From Rhodospirillales bacterium (GTDB lineage Bacteria; Pseudomonadota; Alphaproteobacteria; Rhodospirillales; Casp-alpha2): a stretch of DNA of 64,000 bases. Both the position numbers and the translations under genes were made by a program. Of the stretch, positions 34,371-43,945 are shown in pieces; position 1 is the first letter of the stretch; the number at the start of each line of letters is the position of its first letter. The stretch is from assembly GCA_017640505.1 (NCBI GenBank), contig JAEPQO010000001.1, forward strand, positions 2,000,625-2,064,624. The letters run 5' to 3'. The notes beneath the pieces are model-generated. The model did no database searches. It had not been told where the DNA came from and saw nothing but the letters and a program-made list of their open reading frames with translations.

Positions 34371-35006
34371 GTGTCGAGTCCGCAGGCAAAAACCACTGAA
34401 AACCTAACACCGGCATCGGCGGCGAAACGGCGCTCCATTGTGAAGGCGGCCGCACGTGTGTTCATGTCGTCGGGGTACGGCGCTGCCAGCATGGACCAGA
34501 TTGCCTCAGTGGCCGGGGTTTCGAAGCAGACGGTTTATAATCATTTCAGCGCCAAAGACGCGTTGTTTGAGGAAATTGTCGGCGGCAAATGCGAAGAATT
34601 GATGGGAGCGAACGGCCTGCGCGTGACCGAGGGCGGCGATCCCGAAGCCGTGCTTACCGACGCAGCCAGGGTCTTCATGAAAGTCGTATTGAACGACGAG
34701 AGCATTACGCTCTACCGGATTATTCTCTCGGAATGTGGGCGGTTCCCTGAATTAGCGGAAGCCTTTTACCGTGCCGGACCGAAGTCCGCCATTGATCGGC
34801 TCGGGATATATCTAGGTGAGGTTGCGGCGCAGGGCAGACTGAAGATTGATGATCCGAAAGCGGCGGCATCGATGTTTTTCGCGATGATGCGCGGTGAGCC
34901 GTACATGTTGCGGCTGTTGGGCCTGCGAGAGATGCTGGACGATACCGAGATCGAAAAATATGCCCGTATCGTCGCACAGGCCTTTCTGCGCGTTTACCGG
35001 CCATAA
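34371..35006 (+). CDS. TetR-family regulator of the RND pump
   Basis: 211 residues. The HTH (about 35-57) reads MDQIASVAGVSKQTVYNHF, and the C-terminal ligand domain resembles AcrR/AefR-type repressors of efflux genes (helices through MFFAMMRGEPYMLRLLGLRE). The GTG at 34371 is chosen because GGGAG at 34356-34360 stands 10 nt upstream; the open frame from 34305 would include sequence outside any TetR. The gene diverges from the adaptor-pump genes, the standard layout for local repression relieved by drugs. Two operator boxes lie in the 198-bp interval. Confidence 0.9.
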   Translation: MSSPQAKTTENLTPASAAKRRSIVKAAARVFMSSGYGAASMDQIASVAGVSKQTVYNHFSAKDALFEEIVGGKCEELMGANGLRVTEGGDPEAVLTDAARVFMKVVLNDESITLYRIILSECGRFPELAEAFYRAGPKSAIDRLGIYLGEVAAQGRLKIDDPKAAASMFFAMMRGEPYMLRLLGLREMLDDTEIEKYARIVAQAFLRVYRP

Positions 35007-35083
35007 TACTGCCCTGATGCTGTGGATTGCGTGTGATGCGCAATTGCATTGAAAAAATCGGACGTGTGCCCAAAATATTCCTC

Positions 35084-36391
35084 ATGCGTAAGCCACAGCG
35101 CTTGATCGCCGCGATTGCGGCTCTGACCTGTATTGCGTCCACTGCGACCGCCGATTTAATCGGCCACGGTGGGATGGTTAGAAGCGTCGACATTTCGCCA
35201 GATGGCAGGCAAGTGCTGACAGGTAGTTTCGATTATTCGGCACGCCTCTGGAACTTTGGCGACCAATCGGAGATCGGTGTCCTCGATCTGCACAAAGGGC
35301 CTGTCACGAGCGTCTCATTTGCGCCGGTGGGAAACAGGGCCCTCACAACCAGTGACGATTTCACCGCGATTTACTGGGACTTGGATACTCTCGAGCCGTT
35401 GCATCGGCTCAGCGGTCACAAGCACAAGGTCATGACGTCGGCCATTTCAGCGTCGGGCAACTTGGCGGCCACGGGTGCCTGGGACAAGACGGTTAAGGTC
35501 TGGAGCCTTGAAGACGGCTCCGAGATGCGGACGATAACCACAAACAGTCCCGTCAATGCGGTGGTGTTTCTCAGCGATGGCAAACGGTTGCTGAGTGGCG
35601 GACATCACCCGATTATCGAGCTATGGAACCTTGAGACAGGAAACATTGCGGGCAAACTTGAAGGTCATTTGATGGGCATCACCGCGATGAGCCTGTCGCC
35701 GGACGGCAAGCAACTTCTGTCGGCCAGCATCGATAAATCAATCCGTCTCTGGGACCTGAAAGAGATGGTCGAACTCCGCAAGATCGACGTGCGCGATGGT
35801 CAGGTCTATGACGTCGAGATTTCGCCTGACGGAAATCGCGCGTTAACGGCGGGCAAGGACGGTTATGTCGTCGAGTGGGATCTGGCGACGGGTAAACCGG
35901 TCCACGAAATTGCTGCGCACGACCGGATCGCCTGGTCCGCGACGTACACACCCGACGGCCGGTTCGCCGTTTCGTCCAGTTCCGACGAACAGGCGCGCAT
36001 TTGGCATATCGAGACAGGGGATCGGATCGGTCTAACCAAGGTTGCCGGGAATGAACCTGAACCTTGGCTGGAAAGCGATCATCCGGGCGCCAAGCTCTAC
36101 ACCAAATGTGCCAAATGCCATTCCTTGAGTGAAGACGGCCCGGCCCGGTCGGGGCCGCACTTCGATGGTCTGTTCAATCGTATCGCCGGGTCAGTGAAGG
36201 GTTACCGCTATTCTTCGGCACTCACCGATGTCGATTTCCGGTGGGATGAGACAAATTTGTTTCGCCTGTTCGACGAAGGGCCCGACAAGATGCTACCCGG
36301 TACGAAAATGCCGGTGCAGCGCGTTACCGACGCAAAGCAGTTGTCCGAATTGGTCGACTACCTGAGGGTTTTGACCTCTAATGGCGACTAA
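35084..36391 (+). CDS. Exported WD40 seven-bladed propeller fused to a class I cytochrome c
   Basis: 435 residues. The N-terminal signal MRKPQRLIAAIAALTCIA ends near TATA-D, so the product is periplasmic. Seven WD40 repeats, about 40 residues each, span roughly 30-325; each ends with a W-N/D/S-L-type strand (LWNF, YWDL, VWSL, LWNL, LWDL, EWDL, IWHI). The last 110 residues are a monoheme cytochrome c of the c2 type: Cys342-x2-Cys345-His346 in KCAKCHSLSEDGP, and the Met ligand in LPGTKMPV. The propeller may bind a partner while heme transfers electrons. The catalytic cysteines or hemes of NirS/NirF are absent. Start choice rests on the signal peptide; it has no clear Shine-Dalgarno. Confidence 0.85.
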   Translation: MRKPQRLIAAIAALTCIASTATADLIGHGGMVRSVDISPDGRQVLTGSFDYSARLWNFGDQSEIGVLDLHKGPVTSVSFAPVGNRALTTSDDFTAIYWDLDTLEPLHRLSGHKHKVMTSAISASGNLAATGAWDKTVKVWSLEDGSEMRTITTNSPVNAVVFLSDGKRLLSGGHHPIIELWNLETGNIAGKLEGHLMGITAMSLSPDGKQLLSASIDKSIRLWDLKEMVELRKIDVRDGQVYDVEISPDGNRALTAGKDGYVVEWDLATGKPVHEIAAHDRIAWSATYTPDGRFAVSSSSDEQARIWHIETGDRIGLTKVAGNEPEPWLESDHPGAKLYTKCAKCHSLSEDGPARSGPHFDGLFNRIAGSVKGYRYSSALTDVDFRWDETNLFRLFDEGPDKMLPGTKMPVQRVTDAKQLSELVDYLRVLTSNGD

Positions 36392-36409
36392 GTTAGGACG
36401 GGGGAAAGT

Positions 36410-37339
36410 ATGACGACGTTTCTTTATTCTCATCCAGCCTGTGTGGAGCACGACCCGGGGGAATACCATCCCGAGCGGCCTGACCGTTTGCGCGCGGTTA
36501 TGTCCGGTCTGGAGGATGAGAAATTCCAGCATCTGCACAGAGAAGAGGCACCCATCGTCGATTTGGCCGATGTGAAGCTGGTGCACGATTCCGACTATGT
36601 TGACATGATCATGGATAATGTGCCGAGCGAAGGACGCGTCCGGCTTGATCCGGACACCGCCATGTCACCGAAATCGGGCGAGGCCTCGCAACGCGCGGCC
36701 GGTGCCGGCGTGGCTGCGGTAGACGCGGTCGTCGGCAAGAAAGCCAAAAATGCGTTCTGCGCGGTCCGTCCGCCCGGTCATCATGCGGAATCGTCGCAGG
36801 CGATGGGGTTTTGCCTCTTCAATTCCGCCGCCGCGGCGGCGTTTCATGCCCGCGCTAAGCACGGCATGGACCGGGTCTGTGTGATCGATTTCGACGTTCA
36901 CCACGGCAATGGAACGCAACATAGTTTCGAGCACGTGGATGGAATGTTCTACGCGTCATCGCATCAGTATCCGGCTTATCCTGGAACCGGCTCGACCCGA
37001 GAACACGGCGATTTCGAAAACATCTGCAATGCGCCCCTGGCCCCTGGCACCGGGTCGCAGGGGTTTCGTGATGCCTATGAAGAGGTGATTCTGCCTGGAA
37101 TACGTGACTTTAAACCGGAACTCCTGATCATTTCCGCCGGCTTCGATGCCCACAAACGCGATCCGTTGGCGCAGCTTGAACTGGAGACGGAAGACTATCG
37201 CTGGGTCACTGACAAACTCCTCGATCTGGCGGATGACGTCTGCGACGGACGTGTCGTTTCGATGCTTGAGGGCGGCTATGACCTGGAAGCGCTGCGTGCC
37301 AGCGTCATGGAGCACGTTCAGTCTCTGATGGAGCATTGA
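36410..37339 (+). CDS. Histone deacetylase-fold (class II/AcuC-like) hydrolase
   Basis: 309 residues. The zinc-dependent deacetylase core is intact: CAVRPPGHHAESSQAMGFC with the catalytic His pair, IDFDVHHGNGTQ carrying the metal-binding Asp and His, and SAGFDAHKRDPL with the second Asp. MLEGGYDLEAL closes the active site. Bacterial members deacetylate acetyl-lysine, acetylpolyamine or acetoin-linked substrates; the target is unknown. It is 18 bp after the WD40-cytochrome gene on the same strand, so possibly cotranscribed, and 71 bp before xseB. Confidence 0.9.
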   Translation: MTTFLYSHPACVEHDPGEYHPERPDRLRAVMSGLEDEKFQHLHREEAPIVDLADVKLVHDSDYVDMIMDNVPSEGRVRLDPDTAMSPKSGEASQRAAGAGVAAVDAVVGKKAKNAFCAVRPPGHHAESSQAMGFCLFNSAAAAAFHARAKHGMDRVCVIDFDVHHGNGTQHSFEHVDGMFYASSHQYPAYPGTGSTREHGDFENICNAPLAPGTGSQGFRDAYEEVILPGIRDFKPELLIISAGFDAHKRDPLAQLELETEDYRWVTDKLLDLADDVCDGRVVSMLEGGYDLEALRASVMEHVQSLMEH

Positions 37340-37410
37340 CGCCTTGCCCGCATGGGGCTTGAAGCCTATGCTGCGCGCCGTTTTCGAATTGCCGATTAGA
37401 GGTTGTCCGC

Positions 37411-37680
37411 ATGGCCAAGGGCAAGACTGCCGATAAGGACGAAATCCCCGAAGATATCCGTGAGATGAGCTTCGAAGCCGCTCTCGAGGAACTGGAGGAT
37501 ATTGTCCGCGAACTGGAGGCAGGCGAGGGAGATCTCGACACCTCCATCAACGGATATACGCGTGGTGTCTTTCTAAAGCGTCATTGCGACGCCAAGCTCA
37601 AGGAAGCCGAAGCAAGAATAGAAAAAATCGTTGTCGGCGCAGACGGCGCTGTCGATACCGAACCTCTCGACGACGCCTGA
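37411..37680 (+). CDS. xseB: Exodeoxyribonuclease VII small subunit
   Basis: 89 residues. The family helices are clear: MSFEAALEELEDIVRELEAG and LDTSINGYTRGVFLKRHC with the usual KLKEAEARIEKI. It binds XseA (not in this window) to form the ssDNA exonuclease. It opens a block with ispA, dxs and the TlyA gene that is widely conserved in alphaproteobacteria. The ATG at 37411 lies at the start of MAKGKTADKDEIPED, a basic-acidic leader before the fold. Confidence 0.93.
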   Translation: MAKGKTADKDEIPEDIREMSFEAALEELEDIVRELEAGEGDLDTSINGYTRGVFLKRHCDAKLKEAEARIEKIVVGADGAVDTEPLDDA

Positions 37681-37691
37681 AGGATTTCCGA

Positions 37692-38579
37692 ATGAGTGAT
37701 CTCGCCAGCGCGCTGACCGCGTGTGCTGAAACTGTTGAAAAATGCTTGGATCGTCTGTTGCCGCACACGGAAACGCCGGAGGCACGGGTCATAGACGCGA
37801 TGCGCTATGCCACGCTTGGCGGTGGCAAGAGAATTCGTCCGTTTCTGCTTGTTGAGTCCGCCAAGTTATTCGGTGTGGCGGAAAGCTGTGCCTACCGTGC
37901 GGCTTCGGCGCTGGAAATGGTTCACTGCTACTCGCTTGTGCATGACGATCTGCCGGCAATGGACGACGATGACATGCGCCGTGGCCGTCCCACGGTTCAT
38001 AAGGAATACGACGAAGCGACGGCCATCCTGGCCGGGGACGCATTGCTGACGAAATCGTTCGAAGTGCTGGCGCATCCGGATACGCATGAAAATGCCGGTG
38101 TTCGCGCCAACCTTTGCTTGGCGCTCGCCACGGCGTCCGGCGATCACGGTATGGTCGGTGGACAGATGCTCGATCTGGTTGCGGAGCAATCCGAGCTCGA
38201 TATTCCTGAAATTACGCGGCTGCAGCGGATGAAAACGGGCGCGCTGATTGCTGTCGCCTGCGACATGGGAGCCATCATGGGCAGGGCAACGGGGGCGGCG
38301 CGGCAGGCCCTGCACCATTATGCGCACGATATCGGTCTCGCATTTCAGATCGCGGACGACCTGCTCGATGTCGAGGGGGACGCGGATGAGGTCGGCAAGC
38401 GCACTGGTAAGGATGAAGCGGCCGGAAAAGCCACTTTTGTCTCTCTTCTCGGGGTCGAACGGGCCAGGGAACAGGCACATCTGCTGGCTGGGCAAGCTGC
38501 GGCTCACCTTGAAATGTTCGAGGAAAAAGGCGAGCATTTAAAGGAGCTTGCGGATTTTATCGTGACACGGCGCAAATAA
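37692..38579 (+). CDS. ispA: Farnesyl diphosphate synthase (polyprenyl synthetase)
   Basis: 295 residues. The first Asp-rich motif is [20 protein letters not shown] near residue 83, which matches the short-chain DDxxxxD form with the two extra residues; the second is IADDLLD near residue 222. GGKRIRPFL and [15 protein letters not shown] complete the site. It condenses IPP with DMAPP and GPP to farnesyl diphosphate. The ATG at 37692 follows AAGGA and begins 11 bp after the xseB stop; a longer frame inside xseB is rejected. It is followed by dxs, giving local coupling of isoprenoid steps. Confidence 0.95.
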   Translation: MSDLASALTACAETVEKCLDRLLPHTETPEARVIDAMRYATLGGGKRIRPFLLVESAKLFGVAESCAYRAASALEMVHCYSLVHDDLPAMDDDDMRRGRPTVHKEYDEATAILAGDALLTKSFEVLAHPDTHENAGVRANLCLALATASGDHGMVGGQMLDLVAEQSELDIPEITRLQRMKTGALIAVACDMGAIMGRATGAARQALHHYAHDIGLAFQIADDLLDVEGDADEVGKRTGKDEAAGKATFVSLLGVERAREQAHLLAGQAAAHLEMFEEKGEHLKELADFIVTRRK

Positions 38580-38673
38580 TCGCCGAAATACCGAAAATTC
38601 GTGTGCTTTTTCAGACTTAATCTGTGATTCTGGGTTGATCGACGAACGACCAAGGCAAAAGGGATTTCAAACG

Positions 38674-40599
38674 TTGGACAAGATTAACGAAACCCCGCTT
38701 CTTGACCAAATCCATTACCCGGCAGACACCCGCGATTTGTCGCAAGACCAACTGCGGCAGCTTGCCGAGGAGTTGCGTCGCGATACCGTGCGCAATGTCT
38801 CGATTACGGGTGGTCATTTGGGGGCGTCCCTCGGTGTCGTCGAATTAACCGTTGCGATTCACCATGTCTTCAATACGCCCGAAGATCGCCTGATCTGGGA
38901 CGTTGGTCACCAATGCTATCCGCATAAGATTTTAACGGGTCGGCGCGATCAGATGCACACGCTGCGTCAGGGTGGCGGCATTTCCGGTTTCACGAAGCGC
39001 AGCGAAAGCGAATACGATCCGTTTGGGGCAGCGCATTCCTCGACGTCGATTTCCGCCGGCCTTGGCATGGCGGTCGCGAGCAGCCTGTCGGACCGAAAGA
39101 ACAATGTCATTGCAGTGATCGGCGACGGCGCCATGACTGCCGGTATGGCTTACGAAGCGATGAACAATGCGGGGTCGATGGACGCACGCTTGATCGTCGT
39201 GCTCAACGATAACGATATGTCGATTGCCCCGCCGGTGGGTGCGCTGTCGGCATACCTTTCAAAACTGATTTCGTCGAAGACTTATCGTTCGGCACGCCAC
39301 CTCGCGAAGAACATGTCCAAACGCCTGCCGCGTCAGATCGAGACGGTGGCGCAGCGTGCCGAGGAATATGCCCGCGGCATGGTAACGGGTGGGACGCTGT
39401 TCGAGGAGTTGGGTTTTTATTACGTCGGCCCAATCGATGGCCACAACATGGATCACCTGATCCCGGTCCTAAAGAACCTGCGGGACGATCAGGAAGACGG
39501 GCCGGTTCTGCTTCACGTCGTGACCGAGAAAGGACACGGCTACAAACCCGCCGAGGAGTCGGCCGACAAGTATCACGGTGTTTCGAAGTTCGATGTGGTG
39601 ACGGGTAAGCAGCACAAGCCGAAATCGAATGCACCCAGCTATACGAACGTTTTCGCGAAAGCGTTGATCGAAGAAGCCAAGCACGACGACAAGGTGGTTG
39701 CGATCACCGCCGCCATGCCTTCCGGAACAGGTGTCGATAAGTTCGGCGATGTTTATCCGGAGCGCAGCTTCGATGTCGGTATTGCCGAGCAGCATGGTGT
39801 GACGTTCGCCGCCGGTCTTGCGACCGAGGGTTACAAGCCGTTTGCGGCGATTTATTCCACATTCCTGCAGCGTGCCTACGACCAGGTCGTCCACGATGTG
39901 GCAATCCAATCGCTGCCCGTGCGTTTCGCCATCGACCGTGCCGGTTATGTCGGCGCGGACGGATCGACTCACTGCGGTGCGTTCGACATTGCCTATCTTG
40001 CGACACTGCCGAATTTCGTCGTCATGGCGGCAGCCGACGAGGCTGAACTGATGCATATGACCCGCACGGCAGCGTCCATCGATGACCGGCCGTCGGCGTT
40101 CCGTTACCCGCGTGGAGAGGGCGTCGGTGTCGAGTTGCCGGAGCGCGGCCAGGTTCTTGAGATCGGCAAAGGGCGCATCGTTCGCGAAGGCAAGACCGCC
40201 GCGATCCTCAGCTTCGGCGGCAGGCTTCAGGAATGCGTCAGGGCGTCCGAGGAACTGGCGGCTCGAGGGCTGTCGACGACGGTTGCCGATGCACGCTTTG
40301 CCAAGCCGCTTGATGAAGATCTGATCCGCGACCTTGCCCGCAATCACGAGGTGCTCGTGACCATCGAAGAAGGCGCCATCGGCGGCTTCGGCTCGCACGT
40401 GCTGACATTCATGGCAAATGACGGCCTGCTCGAGAGCGGGCTCAAGGTTCGTGCGATGATGATGCCGGACGAGTTCTACGATCAGGACAAACCTGAAAAG
40501 CAATATGAGCGCGCACGCCTGAACGCTTCGCATATCGTCGAGACGGTGATGACCGCACTCGGCCGCGAGGACGAGCTGAGCTCTCCCGCTCGGGCGTAA
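38674..40599 (+). CDS. dxs: 1-deoxy-D-xylulose-5-phosphate synthase
   Basis: 641 residues, standard length. The TPP-binding [18 protein letters not shown] is at about residues 152-169, and [16 protein letters not shown] carries the catalytic Glu. The N-terminal [16 protein letters not shown] and the transketolase C-terminal domain are both intact. The protein makes DXP from pyruvate and glyceraldehyde 3-phosphate, the first step of the MEP isoprenoid pathway. I place the start at TTG 38674, where AAGGGA stands about 10 nt upstream, rather than at TTG 38635; both give family-like N-termini. Confidence 0.95.
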   Translation: MDKINETPLLDQIHYPADTRDLSQDQLRQLAEELRRDTVRNVSITGGHLGASLGVVELTVAIHHVFNTPEDRLIWDVGHQCYPHKILTGRRDQMHTLRQGGGISGFTKRSESEYDPFGAAHSSTSISAGLGMAVASSLSDRKNNVIAVIGDGAMTAGMAYEAMNNAGSMDARLIVVLNDNDMSIAPPVGALSAYLSKLISSKTYRSARHLAKNMSKRLPRQIETVAQRAEEYARGMVTGGTLFEELGFYYVGPIDGHNMDHLIPVLKNLRDDQEDGPVLLHVVTEKGHGYKPAEESADKYHGVSKFDVVTGKQHKPKSNAPSYTNVFAKALIEEAKHDDKVVAITAAMPSGTGVDKFGDVYPERSFDVGIAEQHGVTFAAGLATEGYKPFAAIYSTFLQRAYDQVVHDVAIQSLPVRFAIDRAGYVGADGSTHCGAFDIAYLATLPNFVVMAAADEAELMHMTRTAASIDDRPSAFRYPRGEGVGVELPERGQVLEIGKGRIVREGKTAAILSFGGRLQECVRASEELAARGLSTTVADARFAKPLDEDLIRDLARNHEVLVTIEEGAIGGFGSHVLTFMANDGLLESGLKVRAMMMPDEFYDQDKPEKQYERARLNASHIVETVMTALGREDELSSPARA

Positions 40600-40603
40600 T
40601 CCC

Positions 40604-41344
40604 ATCGCCAAGGTCCGTCTGGATCAGTTGTTGGTGGACCGGGGGCTCGTCGAAAGCCGCTCCAGGGCGCAGGCCCTTGTCATGGCGGGTCTCGTCTATT
40701 CCGGAGAACGGAAGCTCGAAAAAGCGGGGCAGCAGATCGCTGAGGACGCGCCACTCGACGTGCGCGGCCAGGATCATCCGTGGGTCAGCCGCGGCGGGTT
40801 GAAACTCGCGCACGCTCTTGAGCATTTCGAGGTGGATCCGACCGGGATGACCTGCATCGACGTGGGCGCATCGACCGGGGGCTTTACGGACGTCCTGCTG
40901 CAAAACGGCGCGGCGCGCGTCTATGCGGTCGACGTCGGGCACGGTCAACTTGCGTGGAAACTGCGTTCAGATGACCGCGTCGTCGTTCTTGAAAAAACCA
41001 ATGCCAGATATGTGTCGGAAGAGCAGGTGCCGGAGCCCGTTGACCTTGTTGTCTGCGACGCGAGCTTCATCGGCTTGAAAACCGTGCTGCCGGCCGCCAT
41101 GGCGAGGACCAAAGATCGTGCCCGGTTGATTGCATTGATCAAGCCGCAGTTCGAGGCGGGGCGCGAACATGTCGGTAAAGGGGGCGTGGTGCGCGACCCT
41201 GATATTCACGCCGCAGTTTGCGAAGATATCCGTGCCTGGCTTGACGGGCTCGATGGCTGGTCCGTTTCGGGGATTGTCGAAAGTCCGATCACGGGGCCTG
41301 AGGGAAACGTTGAGTTTCTGATTTCGGCGGTGAAGGAGGCTTAA
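40604..41344 (+). CDS. tlyA: TlyA-family rRNA (cytidine-2'-O)-methyltransferase
   Basis: About 246 residues. An N-terminal S4 RNA-binding domain (VRLDQLLVDRGLVESRSRAQ) precedes a FtsJ/RrmJ-type methyltransferase: SAM motif DVGASTGGFTDVLLQNGA near residue 86, and the late IKPQFEAGREHVGKGG, with the KDKE catalytic set of the family. The start is uncertain. No ATG or GTG lies in frame between the upstream stop at 40577 and TTG 40628, yet a TTG start would lose the first strand of the S4 domain. An ATC at 40604 (ATC-GCC-AAG-GTC) would give the usual MAKVRLDQ beginning. It is 4 bp after dxs. Confidence 0.88.
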   Translation: MAKVRLDQLLVDRGLVESRSRAQALVMAGLVYSGERKLEKAGQQIAEDAPLDVRGQDHPWVSRGGLKLAHALEHFEVDPTGMTCIDVGASTGGFTDVLLQNGAARVYAVDVGHGQLAWKLRSDDRVVVLEKTNARYVSEEQVPEPVDLVVCDASFIGLKTVLPAAMARTKDRARLIALIKPQFEAGREHVGKGGVVRDPDIHAAVCEDIRAWLDGLDGWSVSGIVESPITGPEGNVEFLISAVKEA

Positions 41345-41676
41345 CCCTGCTCGAACGGGAAGCCGGCCTGCGCCCAGGCGACGATTCCGCCTTCTATTGA
41401 ATAGGCTTCATCCAGGATACCCTGCCGCAGCAGATAGTCTGCTACCTGGTAGGAGCGCATGCCGTGCGCACACATCACGAGGACCTTTTTGCCGCCGTCT
41501 TTTGGAATGTTGTCGAAGTCGAACGATGACATCGCGTTGTGTGTCGCGCCGGGAATATGGGCTTCCGCCAGTTCCTGTTCCTCGCGCACATCCAGAATGA
41601 CGGCGCTGCCGTCATCGACCCATGCTTTCGCCGTCGCGGCATCGATCTCTTGTACGGTTTCATCGTCTGCAGGCAT
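41341..41676 (-). CDS. Rhodanese-domain protein
   Basis: 111 residues, a single rhodanese fold. The active-site Cys is in VLVMCAHGMRSYQVA (CAHGMRS loop near residue 73), and the N-terminal part has VILDVREEQELAEAHIPGA, the family's CH2A and CH2B segments. It probably transfers sulfane sulfur or binds persulfide; free single-domain rhodaneses may feed TusA-type carriers. Start is ATG at 41676 with GAGGA 10 nt upstream, preferred to a TTG at 41679. Its stop overlaps tlyA's stop on the other strand. Confidence 0.9.
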   Translation of the reverse strand: MPADDETVQEIDAATAKAWVDDGSAVILDVREEQELAEAHIPGATHNAMSSFDFDNIPKDGGKKVLVMCAHGMRSYQVADYLLRQGILDEAYSIEGGIVAWAQAGFPFEQG

Positions 41677-41748
41677 CAAATACGGTCCTCTTGTCGCTTG
41701 GCACCTAAGCTACGGAGCCTTAGAGTTTCTGGCAACAGGAGGATTGTA

Positions 41749-43071
41749 ATGTATCAGGATTGCCGGGGTCTGGAGATTACAGCGGCTTCGCAAGAGGCAG
41801 TTGAGGCGTTTGACGAAACGATTGTCTCATATCTCTCGATAAATCCGAGTGCCGGTCCGAACTTAAAAGCGACGCTGGACGCCGATCCGCAGATGCCGCT
41901 TGCCAACGTGATGAAGTCGTATTTTTTCATGTTGATGGCAACGAAACCGTTGCAGGAGCGCGCCCAGAAAGCGGCGGCCGAGGCCCGGGTGCTGGCCGAA
42001 GGTGCCAACCAGCGCGAGCGCCTTCATATCGAGGCGGCCGAGAACTGGTCCCATGGACGCAAACGCGCGGCGATCGCCGCCTGGGAAGCCATCCTTGTCG
42101 AAAACCCGCTGGACGTCCTTGCCCTGCGGCTTGCCCACCACGGTCATTTCTACGAAGGGGACGGCCAGAATCTTCGCGACACCGTCACCCGGCGTCTTTA
42201 TGCGTGGACACCCGATACCCCCGGCTACGGATACGTCAAAGGGATGCAGGCGTTTGGTTATGAGGAAACCCATGACTACGACAGTGCGCATCGTGCGGGC
42301 GTTGAAGCCGTGGAGCATATTGCCGAGAATCCCTGGGCCATCCATGCGGTCGCGCATGTTCATGAAATGCGCGATGAGCCGGATGCCGGCATTGCCTGGA
42401 TCAGGGAAAATGAGCCGGGCTGGACGACCGCGAACAACTTTCGTTATCACGTTTGGTGGCATCGGATGCTGATGCATCTGGATCGTGCTGAATACGATGA
42501 AGTGCTCCGGCTTTACGACGAAGATCTTTGGGATCCGGAATCGGATGAATATCTGGATCTGGTAAATGATGCCGCCGTCCTGTTGCGGTTGGAACTGCAT
42601 GATCAGGACGTCGGTGACCGCTGGCTGGCGCTGGCCGAGAAGTGCAAGGGACATACCCACGATCAGGCATTGGCGTTTATCGACGTTCACCATGCGATTT
42701 CGCTGGCGGCCCCAGGGAACGGCGATGAGCAAAGTCTTCTCGAGGCAATGCGGAGCTATGCCGAGTCGCAAGGAGACGACAACGCCCAGATCACCGAGGC
42801 GATGGGTCTGCCGCTGGCACGCGCGCTGGTCGCTCATCGCGCCGGAGACTTTGATGCCGTGGTCGAGACGTTACTGCCGATCCGTTATCACCTGCACAAG
42901 CTCGGCGGCTCACACGCACAGCGCGACCTGTTCAACATGGTACTGATCGATTCCGCGCTGAAATCCAATCGAATCAACGTCGCCAAGATGCTCGTATCGG
43001 AACGTTTGGGACGTTTGCCCAACAACCTGTGGACCCGTGCCAAGGCTGAAGCCGCCGGGCTGGCGGCCTGA
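41749..43071 (+). CDS. Tetratricopeptide-repeat protein 38 (TTC38)-like
   Basis: 440 residues. The sequence resembles bacterial members of the TTC38 family: an N-terminal DCRGLEITAASQEAVEAFD, then degenerate helical TPR-like units, with conserved HAVAHVHEM (about 205) and NFRYHVWWHRMLMH. The His-rich motifs are a family feature and could bind metal, though this is unproved. No signal or membrane segment. The ATG at 41749 has AGGAGG upstream. Divergent from the rhodanese gene. Function in bacteria is unknown. Confidence 0.8.
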   Translation: MYQDCRGLEITAASQEAVEAFDETIVSYLSINPSAGPNLKATLDADPQMPLANVMKSYFFMLMATKPLQERAQKAAAEARVLAEGANQRERLHIEAAENWSHGRKRAAIAAWEAILVENPLDVLALRLAHHGHFYEGDGQNLRDTVTRRLYAWTPDTPGYGYVKGMQAFGYEETHDYDSAHRAGVEAVEHIAENPWAIHAVAHVHEMRDEPDAGIAWIRENEPGWTTANNFRYHVWWHRMLMHLDRAEYDEVLRLYDEDLWDPESDEYLDLVNDAAVLLRLELHDQDVGDRWLALAEKCKGHTHDQALAFIDVHHAISLAAPGNGDEQSLLEAMRSYAESQGDDNAQITEAMGLPLARALVAHRAGDFDAVVETLLPIRYHLHKLGGSHAQRDLFNMVLIDSALKSNRINVAKMLVSERLGRLPNNLWTRAKAEAAGLAA

Positions 43072-43078
43072 CGGCGAT

Positions 43079-43939
43079 ATGGCGGCAAAGGAAAAGGACA
43101 GCGATCTCTACCGCATCCTGGGCGTGCCCACGGATGCGAGTGCGGAAGAGATCAAAAAATCCTACCGCCGAAAGGCGCGGGAAATGCACCCGGATCTGGA
43201 TCCGGGTAATCCCTGGGCGGAAGAAGAGTTCAAGGAGCTTTCCGCCGCGTACCAGATACTTTCCGACCCGGTGCGCCGCGCACAGTATGACCGAGGCGAA
43301 ATAAGCGCTGAAGGCCGCAAACGGCGCACCAAGCCTGATGGTGCCACCAAGCCCGGCAAGGCAAAAGCCGGGAAGTCGGGGTTTGAGGGGTTCTTCCGCG
43401 ACCGTGGCGGCCCGGACATCGATGGTGTCGATGTGAACTACGCGCTTGATGTCGACTTCCTGGAGGCCGCGCGTGGTGCCAGCAAGGAAATCAAGACCAC
43501 CAGCGGCGCGACGCTAAAGGTTTCCGTGCCGCCCGGCACGACCAGCGGTCAGGTGCTTCGCCTCAAGGGGCAGGGCATGCGCGGTTTCGGCAAAGGAAAA
43601 GACGGTGACGCCCTTGTCGAGGTCGACGTCGCCGAGCATCCCGTATTCAAGTGCAATGAACGCGATATCTATACCGAAGCGCCGGTCAATTTGGAGACGG
43701 CGATTATCGGCGGCAAAATCCAGGTCGAAACAATCGACGGCATGGTCAACGTCTCGGTGCCGCCGAATTCGAACACCGGCACGCGATTAAGGCTTAAGGG
43801 TCGTGGTTTGGCGGATGGCGGGCGTAAGAGCGGGGCGCGGGGCGACCATTTCGTTTCGCTGGTGCTGACGTTGCCAAAAAAGATCGACCCGGAACTGGCG
43901 GATTTTATCCGTCGACGCGCCGCGGAACGTAAATCCTGA
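43079..43939 (+). CDS. DnaJ C-terminal-domain co-chaperone (CbpA-like)
   Basis: 286 residues. A J-domain (about 8-73) carries the HPD motif in KAREMHPDLDPGN and DLYRILGVPTDASAEEI. A G/F-poor linker (basic, TKPDGATKPGKAKAGKSG) follows, then two C-terminal substrate-binding domains (LRLKGQGMRGFG and LRLKGRGLADGG). No zinc-finger domain is present, so it is CbpA-like, not DnaJ proper. It stimulates DnaK and may bind curved DNA. The ATG at 43079 is 7 bp after the TTC38 stop, so cotranscription is likely; it ends 6 bp from the YihY gene. Confidence 0.92.
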   Translation: MAAKEKDSDLYRILGVPTDASAEEIKKSYRRKAREMHPDLDPGNPWAEEEFKELSAAYQILSDPVRRAQYDRGEISAEGRKRRTKPDGATKPGKAKAGKSGFEGFFRDRGGPDIDGVDVNYALDVDFLEAARGASKEIKTTSGATLKVSVPPGTTSGQVLRLKGQGMRGFGKGKDGDALVEVDVAEHPVFKCNERDIYTEAPVNLETAIIGGKIQVETIDGMVNVSVPPNSNTGTRLRLKGRGLADGGRKSGARGDHFVSLVLTLPKKIDPELADFIRRRAAERKS

Positions 43940-43945
43940 CAACCG

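Noticed and set aside
39469-40611. 380-codon minus-strand open frame opposite dxs
   Set aside because: dxs is unmistakable on the plus strand; the reverse frame has a composition typical of antisense reading and no recognisable domain.
41863-42837. 324-codon minus-strand open frame opposite the TTC38-like gene
   Set aside because: Antisense reading of a conserved TPR-like protein with AGGAGG start; no domain in the reverse frame.
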